A DNA stretch of 64,000 bases, taken from VRUE01 sp047519745 (GTDB taxonomy: Bacteria; Actinomycetota; Thermoleophilia; Solirubrobacterales; 70-9). Made by a program: the position numbers and the translations under genes. Below are positions 58,034 through 64,000 of the stretch, one piece after another. The stretch lies in the NCBI GenBank assembly GCA_047519745.1, contig JAPVSJ010000074.1, positions 1-64,000 on the forward strand, in the 5' to 3' direction. The notes beneath the pieces were generated by a model. It was given only the letters and a program-made list of their open reading frames with translations, was not told the origin of the DNA and ran no database searches. Within the stretch, counting starts at the first letter, position 1, and each line of letters opens with the position of its first letter.

Positions 58034-58828
58034 TCAGGCAGCGGTGACGGCGTCCGGAAGCGGCGCCGGCTCTATCGCCGCGGGAGGCTGAGCGGGCGAG
58101 GAAGCAAGAGTCACGTCGCCGCCGAGGGGCTCGGGATCGAAGCGGTAGCCGACGCCGAAATGGGTGTGGATGTAGCTCCAGCTCGGCGAGAGCTTCTCCA
58201 GCTTCTGGCGCAGCTTGCGGATAAAGACGTCGACGGAGCGGTCGCCATGGGCCATCGCGTAGCCCCAGACCCGCTGGTAGATCGCCTCGCGCTCCAGCAC
58301 CTGGCCGGGCGAGTCGGCGAGCAGCTGCAGCAACTCGAACTCGCGCCTGGTCAGGTCGAGACTGACTTCGCCGACGAAGGCCTGGAAGCGATCGGAGCGG
58401 ATCTCCAGCTCCCCGGCGACGACCGGCCCGACCTCGACCTGCGGGCGGGCGCGGCGGCGGCGGCGCGAGACCGCTTCGAGGCGGGCGATCGCCTCTTCGG
58501 GATGGCACGGCTTGGTGATCCAGTCGTCGACACCCAGGCGCAGGCCGCGGACCCGCTGCGCGACGGTCGAGCGGCTGGTGCAGACGACGACGCCGAGGTC
58601 GGGGAGCATGCCGCAGACACGCTCGAGGTAGGCCCACGCGTCTTCGCCCAGAACCGCCGGGTCGACCAGCAGCGCGTTCAGCTTCAGCGCTACCAGCTCC
58701 TCGGGCGGGATCGCCCCGGCGAGGGTGCGCTGCTGCCAGCCGGCGGCCTCGGTGCGCTTGGCGAGAACCGTGACGAAACCGCTGTCGTCGTCGATCACCG
58801 CGAGCCTGATGGTCTGCTGGTGGTTCAC
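58034..58828 (-). CDS. OmpR/PhoB-type response regulator
   Basis: A 264-residue DNA-binding regulator that probably controls pstSCAB. The receiver (~1-120) has LAVIDDDSGF (acidic pair), NALLVDPAVLG (phosphorylation Asp near 54), CTSRS and ITKP (conserved Lys). The winged-helix effector (~140-235) is LDLTRREFELLQLLADSPGQ, then VDVFIRKLRQKLE and THFGVGYRF. Start is GTG 58828 with TACAAT (58839-58844, minus strand) upstream. No histidine kinase gene is in the window. It directly precedes the Pho-box-like repeats. Confidence 0.92.
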   Translation of the reverse strand: MNHQQTIRLAVIDDDSGFVTVLAKRTEAAGWQQRTLAGAIPPEELVALKLNALLVDPAVLGEDAWAYLERVCGMLPDLGVVVCTSRSTVAQRVRGLRLGVDDWITKPCHPEEAIARLEAVSRRRRRARPQVEVGPVVAGELEIRSDRFQAFVGEVSLDLTRREFELLQLLADSPGQVLEREAIYQRVWGYAMAHGDRSVDVFIRKLRQKLEKLSPSWSYIHTHFGVGYRFDPEPLGGDVTLASSPAQPPAAIEPAPLPDAVTAA

Positions 58829-58844
58829 CGGCGAGGCGATTGTA

Positions 58845-59019
58845 TGCGTTGGCCCGGGTGGGCACCGTGGCGAAATGCCTGCTTTCACAGGATTTTTACA
58901 ACTCGAAGTGCCGAAATTGCGGAAACCAGGCACGAAATGCCCTTTGACCCTTATCGGAATTTTCACCCCCGACTCCCCGGCCATGGCCAATATTCGGTCT
59001 ACGAGACTCCTCTCTCGTC
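58845..59019. other. Intergenic region, possible small RNA body
   Basis: No protein gene is visible. It is less GC-rich than its surroundings (GGATTTTTACAACTC, TATCGGAATTTTCACC). A 6-bp hairpin at 59001-59018 presents the loop CTCCTC, complementary to a Shine-Dalgarno sequence, just before a strong terminator hairpin. Together they could be the 3' part of a plus-strand small RNA; no promoter is convincing. Confidence 0.3.
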
Positions 59020-59056
59020 GCAAGCGGCCCACCTGCCCTGGGCCGCTTGCTCTTTC
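59020..59056 (+). terminator. Intrinsic terminator (plus strand)
   Basis: GCAAGCGGCCC (59020-59030) and GGGCCGCTTGC (59040-59050) form an 11-bp perfect stem with a 9-nt loop, followed by TCTTTC. Only the plus direction has the U-rich tail. No plus-strand protein gene lies upstream, so it may end a small RNA. Confidence 0.6.
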
Positions 59057-59075
59057 AGGGGGCGGAGGCCAGAGG

Positions 59076-59178
59076 CAAGAGCCGGGTGTCCCCCTTCCGG
59101 AACCCGCCGACGAATCCCGTGCGGAGGCGCGTTTCCCGGCTGGCTCACAAGTTCCGGCAGGGGGACACCCGGCTCTTG
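59076..59178. repeat. Dispersed palindromic repeat, copy 1
   Basis: A 103-bp element with 28-nt terminal inverted repeats (59076-59103 and 59151-59178) carrying one mismatch. The ends read GCCGGGTGTCCCCCTTCCGG and its complement; the interior has CGACGAATC and GGCTCACAA. It is homologous to 60311-60417, in the same orientation, and lies just before the promoter of the small membrane protein gene. Confidence 0.8.
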
Positions 59179-59181
59179 CGC

Positions 59182-59194
59182 TAGATTGCGGCTC
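59182..59194 (+). promoter_or_regulatory. Leaderless -10 of the small membrane protein gene
   Basis: TAGATT at 59182-59187 is followed by a 7-nt spacer and the GTG start at 59195. The hexamer touches the right end of repeat copy 1, so the repeat supplies the upstream promoter DNA. Confidence 0.55.
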
Positions 59195-59452
59195 GTGAAA
59201 CAGGTCTCGCGTCCCAGCCGAGTTTTTGCTGCGCTGTTCGCGGCGCTGATGATGTTGCTGCTTGTGGTTCCGGCTGCTTTTGCTGAGAACGGGGTTGGGC
59301 TTGCTGGGCCCACCACCGACAAGACGGTGACCTTTTTCTGCTTTGGCGTGATCGGGTTCTTTGCGGCGCTGGTCATCGTCCTGTCGCTGATCCAAGGGCG
59401 GTTGGAGAAGCGCAAGGAAATGCGCAAGCAGACGCTGGACCGTCTTAGCTAG
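59195..59452 (+). CDS. Small membrane protein with signal-like N terminus
   Basis: An 85-residue protein. FAALFAALMMLLLVVPAAFA (~11-30) is a signal peptide or first helix, and VTFFCFGVIGFFAALVIVLS (~49-68) a membrane helix, followed by a basic cytoplasmic tail (RLEKRKEMRKQTLDRLS). No family is recognised; the topology resembles small accessory subunits of membrane complexes. GTG 59195 fits the leaderless promoter. Its stop overlaps that of the HD-domain gene on the other strand. Confidence 0.7.
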   Translation: MKQVSRPSRVFAALFAALMMLLLVVPAAFAENGVGLAGPTTDKTVTFFCFGVIGFFAALVIVLSLIQGRLEKRKEMRKQTLDRLS

Positions 59453-60297
59453 TCGAGCCGGAATCCCGTCAACAGGCGTTTCTCGGTCTCGCCCTCGATC
59501 TTGGCGGCCACTTCGACGCGGCCCTCCAACGGGGTGCCGCGGATCTTGGTCGCGAGCAGGTCGTCGACCTGGAAGATCCCGGCTGAGTTGTTGAGCTCGA
59601 TCTCGATCCGCACCGGTCGCTCCTCCCCCGCTTCGATCCGCACCTCGTCGACGGCGGCGGCGGAGATCGAGTGGATCCCCTCCTGGCCGGCCTCGAGCGG
59701 GATCCGGGTGCGACCCTGGGCCATGTCCAGCGCGTCGGCCACCCGGACGACGCCGGCCTCGACGGTGTAGGGCTCACCTCGCCGCCTGTGCCCGATGATC
59801 GCATGCAGGATCTCCGCCACGACGATCGTCCGCTTCGGCTCCTTGTAGGAGCTCGCGAGCAGTCGCTCCAAGGCGCCGTTGGCGAGAAAGAGGCTGTACT
59901 CCTCGTGGTCGGCCCGATGGATCGACATGCCGACGTCGTGCAGTAGCGCTCCTCCAGCTACCACCACCTCGGCATCCCGAGCCGACATCCCGTGGTCGGC
60001 GACGACCGCCGGCTCGACCCCACCCTTGACCAGTAGCCGCAGCAGCCGTAGGGCGATGTTCAGAACGATCTGCGTGTGCACCCATGAGTGGTCCGACATC
60101 CCCAGCCGTTCGGCATGAACCTGAGCCATGTACCACCAGGTCCGCACCTGCTCGTCGCCGTTGACGGCATCCAGAAACTGCTCCAGCTTCCGATTCCCCC
60201 TCGTGGGGGCCCGAACCCTCGCCTCCGCTATCGCCTCCTCGGGCGGTTTGCGGCTGGGTCCCTGCGGATCCGGTGCCGGGACTGCCTCGTCGTTCAT
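59449..60297 (-). CDS. HD-domain metal-dependent phosphohydrolase-like protein
   Basis: A 282-residue cytoplasmic protein of the HD superfamily. SDHSWVHTQIVLNIALRLLR holds the first His, VVVAGGALLHDVGMSIHRAD the HD pair, AEILHAIIGHRRRGEP further metal ligands, and VVRVADALDMAQGRTRIPLE the final Asp. The C-terminal ~80 residues (VRIEIELNNSAGIFQVDDLL) form a beta-rich extension. Substrates could be nucleotides or cyclic dinucleotides; none is indicated. It is flanked on both sides by copies of the palindromic repeat. Confidence 0.85.
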   Translation of the reverse strand: MNDEAVPAPDPQGPSRKPPEEAIAEARVRAPTRGNRKLEQFLDAVNGDEQVRTWWYMAQVHAERLGMSDHSWVHTQIVLNIALRLLRLLVKGGVEPAVVADHGMSARDAEVVVAGGALLHDVGMSIHRADHEEYSLFLANGALERLLASSYKEPKRTIVVAEILHAIIGHRRRGEPYTVEAGVVRVADALDMAQGRTRIPLEAGQEGIHSISAAAVDEVRIEAGEERPVRIEIELNNSAGIFQVDDLLATKIRGTPLEGRVEVAAKIEGETEKRLLTGFRLD

Positions 60298-60310
60298 GGG
60301 GTCATCGTAG

Positions 60311-60417
60311 GAAGGGAGTCGGGCGTCCCCCCGGCGGAACCCGCGACGAATCGCGGTGCCAGGGTTCGGAAGCTTGCGAGCTCACAAGTTCCGGCGGGGG
60401 GACACCCGACTCCCTCC
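60311..60417. repeat. Dispersed palindromic repeat, copy 2
   Basis: A 107-bp element with 30-nt imperfect terminal inverted repeats (60311-60340 and 60388-60417). It shares with copy 1 the order GTCCCCC, CGGAACCCGC, GACGAATC, GAGCTCACAAGTTCCGGC, GGGGGACACCCG. It fills the gap between the HD-domain gene start and the Rpf-like gene stop. Confidence 0.8.
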
Positions 60418-60425
60418 TCAGAACG

Positions 60426-60929
60426 TCAGCCGCAGACGGGCCAGGGACTTGAGCCCGACTGCGAATAGAGCAGAGCTGCTCGGTAATCCTGCTCCTGTTC
60501 GGAAGCTGCAGCGGGATCACCGCTGCCGCCTACCGATTCCCAAGTGCCGTAGTCGAACTGGTACTTGCCCCGGTAGGTGCCGTCCGAAGAGACGGCGGTG
60601 GGATCGCCGCCGGACTCGCAGGCGCCGATCGCGTCGAGGGTTGCCTGTGAGACGCCACCCGGGAGGGTTGCGAAAGCTTCGCGGTGTTCGCGGCGCAGGC
60701 GGGCACGGCGAGCCGCCCGAATGCGGTGGAGGCTGGCGCTGATCGCTTGGTGGAAGCTCCGGGCCGGTTCCGTGAGAACGGACAGCACCGCTGGGTGCGC
60801 GTCGGCGAGGCCGATTCTCTGGGAGCCGCCACTGTCGGGCGCTGCCATGGCGACCGCTGGCACGACCAGCGCGATCAGTAGGAGGGGGATCAGATATGTG
60901 TGTTTGGAGTATGTGCGTTTTATGAGCAA
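60426..60929 (-). CDS. Resuscitation-promoting factor-like muralytic protein
   Basis: An exported 167-residue protein with a signal peptide (YLIPLLLIALVVPAVAMAAP, ~12-31), a helical spacer rich in Arg (RIRAARRARLRREHREAFAT), and a C-terminal Rpf/transglycosylase-like domain. IGACESGGDPTAVSSDGTYR holds the catalytic Glu, then GKYQFDYGTWESVGG and EQDYRAALLYSQSGSSPWPV, with a Cys pair (ACES...PVCG) as in Rpf proteins. It should cleave peptidoglycan glycan strands during growth or exit from dormancy. Confidence 0.92.
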   Translation of the reverse strand: MLIKRTYSKHTYLIPLLLIALVVPAVAMAAPDSGGSQRIGLADAHPAVLSVLTEPARSFHQAISASLHRIRAARRARLRREHREAFATLPGGVSQATLDAIGACESGGDPTAVSSDGTYRGKYQFDYGTWESVGGSGDPAAASEQEQDYRAALLYSQSGSSPWPVCG

Positions 60930-61201
60930 GCGCGGAACCGTGGCTGGGTTCCGGGCGTCGAAAGGTGACCGCGCTCACAAAGCTCACATAGTGCGTGCGG
61001 ATCGTCACCAGCTCAGGCACGAATCGTAATTGCGAATCGACCGTTGAAAGCGATCCTGCGGCAATTCCCGGATGACCGTTGAGGCCGACAACGGATGATC
61101 CTGCCATCTGCGTGTGAGTAGATGGCGTCGTCCAAGATGGCGCAGAGCGGCTCGTCTGCCCGGCGTCTCGTCCAGTCGATCTAGGGAGAATAGGGAGAAC
61201 G
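60930..61201. other. Divergent intergenic region of rpf-like and cupredoxin genes
   Basis: About 270 bases without a gene. It must contain promoters for both directions. I looked for the c-di-AMP (ydaO) riboswitch common upstream of actinobacterial rpf genes and did not find its conserved boxes. GGGAGAATAGGGAGAACG gives the cupredoxin gene a strong ribosome site. Confidence 0.45.
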
Positions 61202-61696
61202 ATGAGAGCTTCGATGCGGGATCTTTTCACGGTGATGGCGTTGAGCGTGATCGCGGCGTTCTTCATCGCCAGCTGTGGCAACGACAGCGGCACGACGACG
61301 ACCACCACCGAGAACGAGAGCGAGGCCGCCGCAACCGGGGGCGGAGGGGCGACCCTCTCGATCAAGATGGGCGAGTTCTTCTTCAGCCCGAAAAACACCG
61401 CGGCGCATGCCGGCCCGACCACGATCGAAGCCCCGAACGAAGGAACCGTCGAGCACGAGCTGGTCGTCTTCAAGACGAACATGGATCCGGCCAAGCTGCC
61501 GACCGAAGCCAGCGGCGAAGTCGCCGAGGAGAAGATGGACAAGATCGCCGAAAGCGCCGGCGAGATCCCCGACGTCGAGGCCGGAGAGACCAAATCCGCT
61601 CAGTTCGAACTGACGCCGGGCAGGTACGTGATCTTCTGCAACCTGCCGGGCCACTACGCCTCGGGGATGTACGGGACGCTCACCGTCACCAGGTAG
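61202..61696 (+). CDS. Cupredoxin-domain lipoprotein, second copy
   Basis: A 164-residue exported protein. A signal peptide with lipobox (IAAFFIASCG, Cys near 25) and Thr/Glu/Gly linker precede a cupredoxin domain. Copper ligands are His in GTVEHELVVFK and FCNLPGHYASGM (Cys, His, Met). Compared with the 34-kb copy it has a ~30-residue insertion between ligand strands (LPTEASGEVAEEKMDKIAES). GGGAGAACG precedes the ATG. It faces the P-type ATPase gene, so a metal-handling link is possible. Its Glu codons are mixed GAA/GAG. Confidence 0.88.
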   Translation: MRASMRDLFTVMALSVIAAFFIASCGNDSGTTTTTTENESEAAATGGGGATLSIKMGEFFFSPKNTAAHAGPTTIEAPNEGTVEHELVVFKTNMDPAKLPTEASGEVAEEKMDKIAESAGEIPDVEAGETKSAQFELTPGRYVIFCNLPGHYASGMYGTLTVTR

Positions 61697-61759
61697 GGCC
61701 CGGCCACTCGATCGGCGCCTCCTCCCTCGCCCGCCCGGTGCCGCGGTGGGAGGAGGCGG

Positions 61760-63610
61760 TCAATCCCCCAGAGCGCGCAGGGCATTGAGGATCACCGCCA
61801 CGTCGATGCCCTCCTGGAGGAGGGCGCCGGCGAGCGGCGGGATGTAGCCGAAAGCGGCGAAGAACATCGCCACGCCGCTGAGGCCGATGCCGAAGACGAC
61901 ACTCTGGCGGGCGATGGCGAGGGACCTGCGGCCGATTGAGACCGCATCGGCGACGCGGTCGATGCGGTCGACGGTGATCACGGCGTCGGCGGTCTCCGAG
62001 GAGATCGTCGCGCCCGGCCCGCTCATCGCGATGCCGACGTCGGCGAGAGCGAGGGCGGGCGCGTCGTTGACGCCGTCCCCGACCATCACCACCGGGGTCA
62101 GATCGGCGTCGGCGCGCATCGCGCGGACGACGTCGAGCTTCTGCTCCGGGCTCTGTTCGGCAAAGACGTCGTCGAGGCCGGTCTCCGCGGCGATCCGGTC
62201 GGCGACGGAGCGGCGATCTCCGGTCACCATCGCCACCCGACCGACTCCTGCCGCATGCAGGAGCCCGGCCAGATCGCGGGCGTCCTCACGCAGGCTGTCG
62301 GCCATCACCACCACGCCGGCCAGACGTCCATCGATTCCGACCAGCACCTTGGCCAGCCCGGCCCTGTCGCCGTCGCCGCCGATCGCAGCCGCCGCCTCCA
62401 CGTCGTAGGCGTGCGAGCGCAGCCAGGCGGCGCTGCCGACGGCGACGCGGCGGCCCTCGACCGTGCCCTCCATCCCCTGCCCTGGCTCCTCGACGGCGTC
62501 CACCGGCTCGACGAGCCGCAGGCCGCGACGCTCGGCGTCGTGGACCAGCGCCTCCGCCAAGACATGGGCGGAGAGCTGGTCGATCGAGGCGGCGAGGCGG
62601 AGGATCTCGTCCTCCCCTCCGGCTTCGCCGTCGAGCGCGACGACTTCCTGCACAGCCGGGGTGCCGAGCGTCAGGGTGCCGGTCTTGTCGAGGAGCACGG
62701 TGCGCGCCTCGCCGAGCCGCTCGATCGCGGCGCCACCCTTGACGATCACGCCCGAGCGGGCGGCGCGCGAGACGCCGGAGATGATCGCGATCGGCGCCGC
62801 CAGGATCAGCGGGCAGGGGGTCGCCACCACCAGCACCGCGACGGCGCGGACCGGATCGCCACTCGCCGCCCAGGCCGCCGCGGCAACGGCCAGGGTGAGC
62901 GGCAGGAAGAAGGCCGCATAGCGATCGGCGAGGCGGACGAACGGCGCGCGCTGGGTCTCGGCGGCGCGGACGAGGCGGACGATGTTGGCGTAGGCGCTGT
63001 CGGCGGCGAGGCGGGTGGCGCTCAGCTCAAAGGCGCCGCCCGCGTTAGCCGAGCCGCTGCGCACGGCGGCGCCGCGGACGTGGGTGACCGGCAGCGGCTC
63101 CCCCGTCAGCGCCGACTCGTCGACCGCCGCCTCAGCGCTGCGCAGCGCGCCGTCGACCGGGACCAGCTCCCCCGCCCGCACCAGGACCTCGTCGCCCACG
63201 GCGAGCTCGCCGACCGGCACCTCCTCCCAACCGCCCGCGGCGCGGCGGTGCGCCACCGTCGGCATCCGCTCCAGCAGCGCGGTCAGCTCCCGGCGGGCGC
63301 GCCGTGAGGCCATCGCCTCCAGCGCGTTGCCGCCGGAGAGCATCAGCGCAATCACCGCCCCGGCCAGGTACTGGCCGACGGCGAGAGCCCCGGCCATCGC
63401 GATCAGGGCGATCGCGTCGACACCGACCCGGCCGGCGGCCAGCGTCCTCGCGATCGAGACCGTGAGCGGCACCAGCATCGCCGCGACCGTCGCCGCCCAG
63501 ACCGCGTCGCCGGCGCCCGGCGCCCCGGCCAGGTGCAGGATCCCGCCGGCGACGATCAGGGTCAGCGTCACGAACGGGAGCAGCCGGGTGCGCGTCTCGC
63601 TGCGGATCAT
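61760..63610 (-). CDS. Heavy-metal translocating P-type ATPase
   Basis: A 616-residue P1B-type cation exporter in the inner membrane. The actuator domain has AVDESALTGEPLPV, the metal path VVATPCPLILAAPIAIISG (Cys-Pro-Cys), the phosphorylated Asp is in LLDKTGTLTLG, and the hinge is MVGDGVNDAPALALADVGIA. No N-terminal metal-binding domain is present. The last helix QEGIDVAVILNALRAL resembles Zn/Cd/Co-type pumps, so copper is less likely. ATG 63610 fits TTGACC-N17-TGCGAT-N7-ATG; ATG 63628 is the alternative, and a longer open frame to 63937 overlaps purU antisense. Confidence 0.93.
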   Translation of the reverse strand: MIRSETRTRLLPFVTLTLIVAGGILHLAGAPGAGDAVWAATVAAMLVPLTVSIARTLAAGRVGVDAIALIAMAGALAVGQYLAGAVIALMLSGGNALEAMASRRARRELTALLERMPTVAHRRAAGGWEEVPVGELAVGDEVLVRAGELVPVDGALRSAEAAVDESALTGEPLPVTHVRGAAVRSGSANAGGAFELSATRLAADSAYANIVRLVRAAETQRAPFVRLADRYAAFFLPLTLAVAAAAWAASGDPVRAVAVLVVATPCPLILAAPIAIISGVSRAARSGVIVKGGAAIERLGEARTVLLDKTGTLTLGTPAVQEVVALDGEAGGEDEILRLAASIDQLSAHVLAEALVHDAERRGLRLVEPVDAVEEPGQGMEGTVEGRRVAVGSAAWLRSHAYDVEAAAAIGGDGDRAGLAKVLVGIDGRLAGVVVMADSLREDARDLAGLLHAAGVGRVAMVTGDRRSVADRIAAETGLDDVFAEQSPEQKLDVVRAMRADADLTPVVMVGDGVNDAPALALADVGIAMSGPGATISSETADAVITVDRIDRVADAVSIGRRSLAIARQSVVFGIGLSGVAMFFAAFGYIPPLAGALLQEGIDVAVILNALRALGD

Positions 63611-63634
63611 TGCCTTAATCGCAATCATCCCCGC

Positions 63635-64000
63635 ATCGACGGTCAACCACCCACCTCGCGCCTGCTCCTTGCCTGCCCCGACCGGCCCGGCCTGATCGCC
63701 GCCGTCAGCGGCTTTCTCGCCGACGCCGGGCGCAACATCATCGACGCCGACCAGCACTCGAGCCAGGAGGGGCGCTTTTTCATGCGGATGGCCTTCGACC
63801 CCGCGCCTGACGACGAGCGGGAGGCGCTCCAGCTGCGCTTCGAGGAGGAGATCGCCGGGCCGCTGCGGATGGACCACCACTTCGCCGAGTCGAGCGAACG
63901 CAAGCGGGTGGCGCTCATGGTCTCGCGCGAGGACCACTGCCTCTCCGACCTGCTCTGGCGCTGGCGCAGCGGCGAGCTCGGCGCCGAGGTCGTCGCCGTC
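63635..64000 (+). CDS. purU: Formyltetrahydrofolate deformylase, 5' part (cut by window end)
   Basis: Hydrolyses 10-formyl-tetrahydrofolate to formate and tetrahydrofolate, feeding purine synthesis. The visible ~120 residues contain the N-terminal ACT domain: LLLACPDRPGLIAAVSGFLA, AGRNIIDADQHSSQEGRFFM and RMAFD, followed by KRVALMVSREDHCLSDLLWR, the start of the formyltransferase domain. The gene runs past base 64000. No ATG, GTG or TTG lies in frame before LLLACPD; 63635 (ATC) is only a placeholder for the start, which must lie after the divergent ATPase start at 63610. Confidence 0.85.
   Translation, partial: MDGQPPTSRLLLACPDRPGLIAAVSGFLADAGRNIIDADQHSSQEGRFFMRMAFDPAPDDEREALQLRFEEEIAGPLRMDHHFAESSERKRVALMVSREDHCLSDLLWRWRSGELGAEVVAV

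Noticed and set aside
60930..61201. c-di-AMP riboswitch upstream of the Rpf-like gene
   Set aside because: Such riboswitches often precede actinobacterial rpf genes, but the conserved boxes could not be found by eye.

Overview
The window looks like a chromosome segment of a high-GC actinobacterium, most likely class Thermoleophilia (Solirubrobacterales-like). This is inferred from the gene set, the strong G/C third-position bias, the many exported Cys-anchored proteins and the abundant leaderless starts; no 16S gene is present. It contains about 70 protein genes, one complete tRNA and one displaced tRNA fragment.

Layout. 1-5.9 kb: a short-chain dehydrogenase, a family 2 glycosyltransferase, a very large secreted four-repeat protein with a divergent winged-helix regulator, and a SurA_N-like protein. 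5.98-15.49 kb: a roughly 9.4-kb island bounded by a complete tRNA-Gly(CCC) gene (right) and a 50-bp identical copy of its 3' part (left). It has no visible integrase. Its cargo is defence-like: a toxin-antitoxin pair with a palindromic operator, a TIGR02391-type HEPN protein, a TPR plus LA2681-type HEPN protein, a coiled-coil protein with a possible pPIWI-associated nuclease domain, another Rx4H protein, and a CBASS-like operon in which one S-4TM pore-forming effector lies between two different CD-NTases.

15.7-34 kb: housekeeping genes. These are cytochrome c maturation factors, argS with a degenerate ParA-like ATPase, a phosphoesterase, a lipoprotein translationally coupled to a Ser/Thr kinase, then gap-pgk-tpiA-gpmI-tgt, an ABC exporter, and uvrC-rapZ. 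34-45 kb: a cupredoxin lipoprotein, a broken methyltransferase, MaoC, two PIN-type toxin-antitoxin modules, a TadG-peptidase-transglycosylase fusion, a four-gene 2-oxoacid:ferredoxin oxidoreductase operon with a GltD-ferredoxin fusion, and a small TadE/CpaE-like operon that shares an upstream element with the TadG fusion gene.

45-58.8 kb: a continuous phosphate and polyphosphate cluster on the minus strand: response regulator, Pho-box-like repeats, pstSCAB, phoU, ppx, two CHAD genes, a PHP-glycosyltransferase fusion, ppk, a DUF47 protein, the Pit transporter and a small membrane protein. 58.8-64 kb: a candidate small RNA, two copies of a ~105-bp palindromic repeat, an HD-domain protein, an Rpf-like muralytic protein, a second cupredoxin lipoprotein, a heavy-metal P-type ATPase and the start of purU.

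Three signals run through the window. Many genes have a TAnnnT hexamer 6-7 nt before the start codon, indicating leaderless mRNAs. Long perfect hairpins sit between convergent or adjacent genes. Some exported lipoproteins (PstS, the 34-kb cupredoxin, the kinase-linked lipoprotein) use GAA almost exclusively for Glu, while most neighbouring genes favour GAG.
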